Assembly: GCA_963978545.1 (NCBI GenBank) | Contig: OZ021721.1 | Span: 42,480,785-42,544,784 of the forward strand | Reading direction: 5' to 3' | DNA: 64,000 nucleotides | Source of the DNA: Linyphia triangularis | Taxonomy: Eukaryota > Arthropoda > Arachnida > Araneae > Linyphiidae | The notes under the pieces: model-generated | Told to the model about the DNA's origin: nothing | Database searches by the model: none | The model's input: the letters and a program-made list of their open reading frames with translations, nothing else | Made by a program: the position numbers and the translations under genes | Shown here: positions 56,161 through 64,000 of the stretch, in pieces | Layout of the letters: each line of letters opens with the position of its first letter | Position numbering within the stretch: position 1 is the stretch's first letter

Positions 56161-56697
56161 TTGCTTGAACAATTTTATAACAAATTGGAAAAATACCTTT
56201 CAATCTTCAGCTTATTTTTAGGTCAATGACCAATTTTCTGATAGCAAAAATAGCAATTTTGCAGTTAAATAACCAAATTTCTAATTTTAGCACTATGTTA
56301 AAAAGGCACTTACAGTTTAATATTTGATTACTTCCACTAAGTAGCCCGACAAGTGAAAAATTACTTCTAGTCACAACCACTGAAGTTCCAAGAAAATGTT
56401 TTGAAGCAAGGTTTACAAACCTTGAAAATTTATGAAAGATTAATTCTAATCATTAGATTTAAAGGGCCATTCTACGGAAAATCAGGAATTTGTGCAACTG
56501 GTGCTTATTACAAAAAGTATACTAATAAAAATACTTCATTTTACTTATAAACAACCTTAATATGACTGATATAATTAATTACAAATTTAAATTGCAGTAA
56601 GCTATTTTAATCATTATTCCAGGGTTCCCAATCAAATCACAGAATGAAAATCAATGACTTTTAAGGACCCTTGAAAATTTGTTTTCAGGCATCATGG

Positions 56698-56698
<1 letters not shown>

Positions 56699-56780
<82 letters not shown>
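56699..56780. repeat. (TA)n microsatellite
   Basis: About 82 bp of alternating TA inside the left part of the outer CAGGG-ended element. Confidence 0.97.
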
Positions 56781-56783
<3 letters not shown>

Positions 56784-58462
56784 TTTTAATAAAGTATATT
56801 CCACCAATAAAGTCACAAGTTGGCACATGCTTAATACAAATATGTCGGACAATTCCTATACATAAGTGGCAGTCACTTGGGAACAGCAAGTTTGAATTGT
56901 GTTCTTATAAATTTTGCAATTGGGCACACAACATCTGCAAAAATTAAGGACTTTCAGGGTGTTTAGCAGCTTGGAACTTCAAAAAAAGGGACTAAGGAAC
57001 CAAAAATTTTAAAAAAAGGGACTTTTAAACAAAATTTGTTTTTATAACATAGAAAAAAATGCCTAGTATTCAGTACCTACAATTTAAGGGGTTGAATTAA
57101 AAATTATTTGTCCAAGGGCAAACTTTGCAATCCAAACATTCATCTGGAGTGCACATTAAAAAGAAAAGAATTAATTATTGACTGTATACTACTAAAAAAA
57201 CACTGAAAATTATGATTACCACATTTTTAAATTGTAAACAGAGAGAACGCAAATAACTATTTTGGAGTGCAAACTTCACCTTTGCATCGGATTATTTCAA
57301 CACATGATTGAACACTAGAATTCTTAGGATCTGCAGAAAACCTATATTTAACACCAAAAAGTGCTTATTCATTCAAACTAAGAAGAAAGCTACATAAAAA
57401 CCTTTACAGGCTGAAACATGTTAATTATATTAGTAAACTTAAAATTATAATTTTCAAATTTATTGTAAAGTGACTGTTACTTATCATTGAAAAAGTTTAA
57501 GAATTCAATTTCAATTGATTCCTTATTGAACTATTTAAGTTGAGGATAAAAAAGATGTTATAGTAACATCATAAAATAATAAAGTAGTGTTAATTAAAAT
57601 GTATTAAATGACAAACAAATGTACTTTTAGGTTACTAATATTTATTTTAAGAATTTCATTGTGGTTTCAAAAAGGCTTGATGCATTTATCCTTTTTAAAA
57701 GTTTTAAACTATTTATTTAAATTTTTGGTCTGTTTTGCTTGTTACTCACGTTTGTTTGTCCGTAGTTGATCAGTGGTGTCTCAACAAGCTGATGGTAGTA
57801 TATTCAAATCGACGTCTGATAATCACAGTTTAAAATAGATACATATGGCAATATAAGCCGCAGCAGAATACAACAGAAATTGATTTTAACAGTAGTTAGT
57901 TTATAGAATAAATAACAATTAAATCTTAAAAATACATCAGAAAAGATCATCAAAAAGTATCGATCCGTCGTACCGGCTTTCAAAAAAGTACTACGACGTA
58001 ACGGTTTCTGAAAACATCTAAAGAATATCTAGGTTCCCACTATTACTTCAAAATAAAATCGAGGAGTTTTCATGGACCAAATTCTTTTTCTAGGACCTAT
58101 TATATTCATTATGCACCAATTCTACAAACTAGAAAAGTTCATAAAATAACTAATATTAACACAAAAATCCTCTTTATTGCAAAATTACATTTATAATCAT
58201 GTTAATTATTATAAAGTTGTATTTGCAAAAAGCACTATGTTTCAAATTTCGAAGTTCTGCAGGGATTACTTTGGATTGTATGGCTAAAATCATACAATTT
58301 TTTTTTTTTTAAATGAATAAAAAAATTAATTAAAATTTTGACAATCTGGTTTGCAAGTCTGGAACTTAGAAGACCACAACCACAGATGTATAAAATTTCA
58401 GAGTTCTATATGGGAAGTTGCTTTCTATAGACTCTATGACTCTGTTATTATTATAGATTAAA

Positions 58463-58755
58463 CTTCAATTTGAAAAAAAAAATTTGATCGCATTTATCAA
58501 TATACGATCTCGATTGGTCACGTGGTCAAGTACTAGACGAAATTCAAAAAAATAAGTTCAGATCAAAAACCGTCCATAAAACCATATATTTAATTGCTAA
58601 ATATAATTCAATTTAAAAAAGCTGTTTGCATTTATTTACAAACGATCTCGTTCGGTCACGTGGTCAAGTACTAGACGAAATTTAAATAACTCAAGTCCAA
58701 ATCGAAAACCGTCCATGAAACTCTATATTTAATTGTTAGATAAAAAAACTTTGAT
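58463..58755. repeat. Two-unit ~138-bp tandem repeat with CACGTG boxes
   Basis: Both units have CGATCTCG, then GGTCACGTGGTCAAGTACTA, then AAACCGTCCAT. A further GGTCACGTGGT appears at about 59009. CACGTG is an E-box palindrome. The repeat lies inside the nested CAGGG-ended elements. Confidence 0.8.
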
Positions 58756-59228
58756 TTAAGTGTAATGCTACTTTTAAAGTCGCAAATATTGAATGAAACT
58801 TTTATTTTAACACATAAAAACCGTGCTATATTGTCGAAGAAAATCAAGGATTCGACTCGTGAAATCGAAAATCAAAGAGTTCTTAAGGAGTTTCAAGGAT
58901 CCGAGGGAACCCTGATATCATAAGAAAAAACGTAGTCCGCAAATCTGCGATGGTTACGAGCTACCAAACGATTACATGACCTTTGACCTTGACGAAATGG
59001 CGCATGTTGGTCACGTGGTACAAATATATTTTAAAAAAAGGGACCAAACGTTAAAAAAAGGAGACGAAAGGGACCAAAATAAAAAAGGTACTTTAAGGGA
59101 CCAACGCTAAACGCCCTGGACAGAGACCTCTAGCATTTTTAAGTACTTTTAAGCACCTCTAAGCATTTTCAAGGCCTTAAAAACAAGTTCAAAAATATTA
59201 AGCACTTTAAATGACTGTGGGAACCCTG

Positions 59229-60426
59229 TACTCCTAAACAGTAAAATGCCATATCCCTAGAGTGTCACCACTTACTATTTTAACTTTCTCCTGAGTAAAA
59301 TTTTATACAAACACATTTAAAATTATTTTGATTGCATTTTTATATCGAGAAAATGTGGACACCCAAAAAAAGTGTCATTAAACTCTTGCAGTTGCCAGAA
59401 ATATACTGTTTTAATAAAGAAATTGGATGTTTTGTTCATATGCAAAGAACAAGCTATAAGCTAAGTAATTTATGAATAATTTTATCAAGTTATTGGACTT
59501 GGCCGTGAAAAGGTTGAGATGAGGATGTCTCATCCATGGAAGCCAATAGAATTTAAACTATCAATTAAATTTATAAAATAATTGTTGGAATCTTAATTAT
59601 ATGATGAAAAAACTTTGTTTTTGCAATTTTCACAAAACATAATCAAAAGGATAATTCACTACATGCAAAAAAAATTTCGTTTTGTCACGTCTGTGGAATT
59701 AGTAGTTCTCCAAAGAGGGAAAAAATGGTACATTAATTTTGTTGATATGTTAATTCCTGACCATACAAAAAGCTAATAAAATATATTGCAAAAATATCTT
59801 AAAACTATGAACACAAATTAAAAGGCCCCCTTTTTGTTTTAATTTTGCCTTGTACATTTGATTTAAAATGCTTTGAAGTTGGAATTTAAAATATTTTCAA
59901 ATAAATATAATTGGATGTAGTGTTTCAAAACTGGATTTGTTCCCTATTTTTTTTTCTTTAATTTTTTTTATAGTAAGTGCTCAACCAACTTTCTTGGTTA
60001 TTACCAATTTTCATTAAAGTCAATTAAGAAGTGAAATAAGACAACTTTCTCCTTTAAAATATCTTTTTTTTCCATCAATCTTTTGAGGATTCGAAACCTA
60101 TAATTATTTGTTATATTAGCACTGAAAAAAATAAGAATTTGTTCAGCATCAAGTATCACTCCACTGTTATAACCTCTTATCATGGTTATTTTTCAGAAAT
60201 AAAGTCAAAATATTATTTCTGAAAATCGTAAGCCAAATAAAAAAATGGTTTGTTTCCCGTTACCCGACCAACCCAGAAATTACAATACAAAAATTCTTAC
60301 CCTCAAGACGTAAAGTAAAAAAAAAAATTGCATAAAAAAAATTTCGTTAAAATGATTAATTTATTGCGATGTCACAGTGATTGCATAATCGATTAAAAAT
60401 TTGTTAAACGCTTGATCAACTGGTTT
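59229..60426. other. No recognisable gene
   Basis: AT-rich sequence with incidental small ORFs. Nothing identified. Confidence 0.5.
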
Positions 60427-60434
60427 CCTTAGAG

Positions 60435-61120
60435 CAGCGTCAGCCACTACGCGGCCCACGACAGATTTTTCTGCGGCCCACCGGCAGTACAGAAAATTAA
60501 AAAATTAAATTTCAAGGTTGGACTTTTTTTTTACATAATTGTAATTTGTCCAGAATAGTATGTGTTTACTATGTAGAACAAAGTTCTCCACTTCGTGCCC
60601 AAAGAAACAATACGAAGTTTTCAGCAAGATGACTTTCTCAAGAATAAATACAGAAGAATAACTAAACTGAATCTCATTTGGACAACTTACTAAGATTAGC
60701 AGTAACAAATACTGCGACAGACATCGACTCTAGCATGAACCAAACTGAATGATTTCGACCGCCATCGTCTCGCAATTGATATCGACTAAAAAAGAGTAAT
60801 CTGGAAGAGCAGTTTAAGTACTTTTATTAAAAGTTAGATCAAGTCCTACTGTCAAGTCGAAACAAAAGATTAACTTCTTTCTTAGACTTTAATTTACTAA
60901 CAATGAAATTTTTTCTTCTTAATTATTTGAAAAAAAAAAGAATCAAATATCAATTGTAATTTTACTAAGATAAAAAAATGAATATTTTTTTCAGTTTTTA
61001 GAAATGTTATGTATTGCTAAATCGATAATAATTAATTATACATATATTAGTGTAGACAGCCCGCGAAAAGCTCCTACACAAGTCATACGGCCAGCCTCTA
61101 AAAGTTAGTGGTGAACGCTG
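60435..61120. mobile_element. hAT MITE, TSD CCTTAGAG
   Basis: The left end is CAGCGTCAGCCACTACGCGG; the right end is ...GTTAGTGGTGAACGCTG. CCTTAGAG is duplicated at 60427-60434 and 61121-61128. GCGGCCCACG-type blocks near the left have counterparts near the right (GCCCGCG, ACGGCCAGCC). 686 bp, no transposase. Confidence 0.93.
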
Positions 61121-61158
61121 CCTTAGAGTAACATATCTGCTGCAGCCTTGCTAATTAA

Positions 61159-62909
61159 AGGTAAGTGTCCACGGGCGAGAAAACGCACGCAAGTTTGATG
61201 CAAAACGGCTTTTTGCTCGTGTACACACCCTTGCAAGTCCACTATCGGGAAGTTTTAATTAGTTGCAGCAAGACTTGCGCCTTTCGAAAATCTCCTTGTG
61301 GGCACTAGTTCTGCAAGTTTTCTTCCTTGATTCCAGCCGTTTCGAAAATATTGCAGCTTCTCACCGCAAGTTGACAGTCAAATCCTCAATTGTGGAGCTG
61401 ATTTTATTTTGATGATGCTGATTATATTAAATAATTCTTTTGAATTATTCGCACTATTTAGGACTTGTCATTATTGTATGATTAAAAACAAGCTTTTAAA
61501 AAAATTAAAAGATTGTAAATACAAACGCAAGTCGATTTTCTACCTTTGAAGATCAGAACGACACATTCATTAGGAAGTTTCAGAGTTTAGAAGAAATTGG
61601 TAAAACTATCTTGGATTAAGTAAAAATAGCATGGATTTGATTAATTAAAAATACTAAGATACGTTCGTATCAAATAAAAGGTTAAATATAGTTTAAAAAG
61701 GCACAGTACGATTCATTCTTCTCATGTAGCGAAACAATTTCCTTCATGTGTTATCGTACATAACTTTCTTAATGCAGTGTTAGAAAATATATCACGAAGA
61801 TATTTCGACTAGATATAATGAAAATTAACGCCCATTGCTAGTGAAAAACTTCATTTTATTTTAGTTAAATAAACTGATAAAAGAACTTTTACAACATTTA
61901 TACTTCACACATTTTCGTGTTGGCCCAATGGCGTGGTGCGTAAAGTCTTCTTTTGTACTCGAAAGGTTACTGGTTTGATTCCCGTATACTTTTTTTTAGT
62001 TTTCAATTTGGAGTTTTTTTATTATTATGTGAATTAAATTAAATTTACTGTTATAGTAGTGCGAGGTATCGTATTATTCAGGTTAATTATAAAATACAAA
62101 ATAACTATTGATCCTTGTTTTAATTTTTTAGATTTATTTTACTCAACCTTCTCAAATGCATATTCACTATTCAATCAGATAATTACTTCATAAGAGTTTT
62201 TTCCGGTTCCTATAGAATTACAGGAAATTATTAAAATATGTTACAAAATATCTTTTAAAACATGCTTTCTTTTCATAAGTGAAATTTCTTAAAGCAAAGC
62301 AAAAAAAAAAACTTTTGCACATAAAACTGTACTTTAAATCATTATAATGTATATTAAAAAATAATTTGCGTAATAATTATATATAAAATACAATACCATT
62401 AAATTTATAAATAACAATTAGTTTTTTTTTAGACAAAAATTCATAGAAAAAACTATAATTATCTTTAAAATTTGCCTATTGTTCACAATAATTCTTCTTC
62501 TTCAGATAAATAATTTTATTTCTTGTAATATGTTAACAATTATATATTATACATGGTTAATAATTTAAATGATCAAATAAAAAATCTTATAATTGAACTG
62601 CCAATTAAATTTATACCGTGTATTTTTTTTACCTAAAATCTTGTCTCCTAAATAAATTATTTTCATCTAAAAATCCTGCATAAATTTAAAAAAAATATTG
62701 CCTTTATTATCCAAAAGCAAAATTACTGCCGATTTTCCCCAGAGAATCCATTTCCATCTCGCAGTTGCACATTGCCGTCGTGGACACACCTATGCAAGAT
62801 TTCTATTGGGAGAAAATTGCAACTACCCCTCCGCGAGCAAAATTGCATATGCAGTGGAAATAGTGCAGCAAGTTCCTCGCATGAGTTTTCTCCCTCGTGG
62901 ACACTTACC
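61159..62909. mobile_element. TTAA-flanked element with GGTAAGTGTCCACG ends
   Basis: AGGTAAGTGTCCACGGGCGAG is at the left and CTCGTGGACACTTACC at the right, with TTAA at 61155-61158 and 62910-62913. TTAA duplication suggests piggyBac-like insertion, but the ends lack the usual CCY start, so the class is uncertain. There is no transposase ORF. GCAAG and TGCAGCAAG motifs repeat near both ends. A long SINE (61918-62430) sits inside. Partial relatives are at 19190, 42200 and 56021. Confidence 0.7.
61918..62430 (+). mobile_element. Long-bodied tRNA-headed SINE, copy 2
   Basis: The head has CAATGGCGTGGTGCG (A box) and GGTTTGATTCCCG (B box). The body matches 37893-38310 in reverse complement through to CAATACCATTAAATTTATAAATAAC. 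Confidence 0.65.
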
Positions 62910-63274
62910 TTAACCGGGCATTTCTATATCCTGTTTGTAAAGAAATATACATACTCAAGAATTTTACATCACTGTTCACATCTCAGATTAATTTTAAATA
63001 TTTGCTTTTGCATATTTGCTAAAAATAAAAAAAAAACATCTTTTCCTACTTATACACCCTAATATTTTTGACCATCCTACAGAAAACAAATCCTTTTTTT
63101 TTTATTTATGGCTTTATGAAAGTTAAAAACATGCACTAAGATTATTTTAGTCTGAAAGATGTACAAAAACCAAAAGTTGAACAAAAAATTGGGCTCCTTA
63201 TAGTTTTTATTAAGTTTCAAATTTATCTCTTATTGGTGATGGTACTATGATCTTAAGTCAAAGAAAGTACAGTA

Positions 63275-63456
63275 CAGATGCACTATAAGGACCTGGTGAT
63301 GTTTGACACCTTTTGAAGCCAAAATAAACACCTAATTGTAGTTGCTGCAACACTGTTTAGCAAGCGATATAAAAGACGTTACAAATCGAAGATATTTACC
63401 TTTTATATAAAGCCAAGGAAGTTATCAAAATTCGCCAGGACCCTATAGTGCATCTG
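63275..63456. mobile_element. Tc1/mariner-type MITE, TA TSD
   Basis: CAGATGCACTATAAGGACCTGG at the left pairs with CCAGGACCCTATAGTGCATCTG at the right, two mismatches in about 25. TA lies on both sides (63273-63274, 63457-63458). 182 bp, no ORF. Confidence 0.85.
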
Positions 63457-63885
63457 TATCCAAACAGCAATTGTCACCTGTGCATGTACCTTTGAAAAAG
63501 GAGAAAATAAGTTTGTATTTTTTAGAAACATAGATAACTTTCTAAACCAGAACTAGTAAACTTCCAGAAAACAGCAACTTTAATGAACTTTGAAACTTAA
63601 CTTGCATACATTAAAAATGTAATACCAAAGTATATTTAAACTTACATTTATTCAGAAAACATCACAAAACTGGAATAAACATAAACCCACTAAATTGAAG
63701 CAGAATTCTATATTTAAAATACTTTTTAAAAAGTATTGAGAACTATAAACATAAAACTACTAGAAATGAGTCAATAGGTAAAATGAATATGGAATTGCTG
63801 GAAGTTTTGTGATCCCATCAAAAACAGTTGATTACAGAAAAATAGATTTCAAAAAATCTATACATCCCCAAGTACAATATAAAGT

Positions 63886-64000
63886 TTACTTTTTCTTTTT
63901 GGATTGTCTAATACTTTTCTCTGCTTCAAATGAGCGTACATCACTTCTTTGCAAAAATCGCTGACGTTCGATAAATCCACCTCTACCTTTATTGAATTTC
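63886..64000 (-). CDS. C-terminal exon of a host gene (partial)
   Basis: Reading from the right edge the minus strand gives KFNKGRGGFIERQRFLQRSD, then VRSFEAEKSIRQ and a lysine-rich end before TAA (63886-63888). The composition and lack of stops up to the edge make it look like real coding sequence, a basic charged tail as in nucleolar or RNA-binding proteins. I do not recognise the family. TTTATT at about 63646 (AATAAA on the minus strand) could be its poly(A) signal. The rest of the gene lies beyond the window. Confidence 0.5.
   Translation of the reverse strand, partial: KFNKGRGGFIERQRFLQRSDVRSFEAEKSIRQSKKKK

Larger units (their letters stand above)
56620..59228. mobile_element. Nested group of CAGGG-ended (hAT-like) elements
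   Basis: Outer ends CAGGGTTCCCA (56620) and TGGGAACCCTG (59228). Inner ends CAGGGTGTTTAGC (56955) and GCTAAACGCCCTG (59118). A third pair CTAGGTTCCC (58029) and GGGAACCCTG (58914). TTCAAAAAAAGGGAC-type phrases repeat near both inner ends. None of the three has an exact 8-bp TSD, so assignment rests on the ends. No transposase ORF. Confidence 0.55.

Overview
The window is AT-rich metazoan nuclear DNA. A jockey-like LINE, several hAT families, tRNA-headed SINEs, a Gypsy element and long (TA)n tracts point to an invertebrate, probably an arthropod, but I cannot place the species. Almost everything recognisable is mobile DNA, much of it nested and datable by target-site duplications (TSDs). The only probable host exon is the end of a minus-strand gene at the right edge (63886-64000).

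Layout. 1-4273: a foldback element, then a Tigger/pogo element (TA TSD) split by a 5'-truncated LINE (13-bp TSD), itself split by a hAT MITE (8-bp TSD). 4274-8274: no gene; a patch of short degenerate repeats and a (TA)n tract. 8280-18058: a young Gypsy-type LTR retrotransposon (5-bp TSD TACAA, nearly identical LTRs) with gag, a T TTT TTA slippery heptamer, pol, a one-base frame break before integrase, and a hAT MITE in the end of pol. 18064-20286: AT-rich DNA, a MITE fragment and a short tandem repeat.

20287-37762 is the most unusual part. Two copies of one transposon family (here X1 and X2, with GTACAGTACCC ends) lie in opposite orientation. X1 is split by a 13,163-bp element that is an almost perfect palindrome: two ~6.5-kb arms around a 32-bp spacer, with 6-bp TSDs (TGTATG) and AGTAGTATACC ends. 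X2 retains the matching empty site. Each arm has CRE-type TGACGTCA repeats near its end, an intact 458-codon gene for an ALKBH2-like DNA-repair dioxygenase fused to an unrecognised C-terminal domain, and a small convergent ORF. The TSD size and ends suggest a Polinton/Maverick-like integrase and a snap-back dimer of one end of a larger element. That is inference: no Polinton polymerase, integrase or capsid gene is visible.

37763-63885: more mobile DNA. This comprises a long-bodied tRNA-headed SINE family, a hAT element with a broken BED-finger transposase (itself holding a SINE and a 109-bp foldback), a mariner relic cut by a SINE with 11-bp TSDs, a 3.5-kb transposon with ~450-bp inverted repeats and a transposase pseudogene, LINE reverse-transcriptase debris, a nested group of CAGGG-ended elements, another hAT, a 1.75-kb TTAA-flanked element and a Tc1/mariner-type MITE.

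Six hAT insertions have exact 8-bp TSDs. Four fit the Ac-group pattern nTnnnnAn and two fit only the Buster pattern nnnTAnnn.
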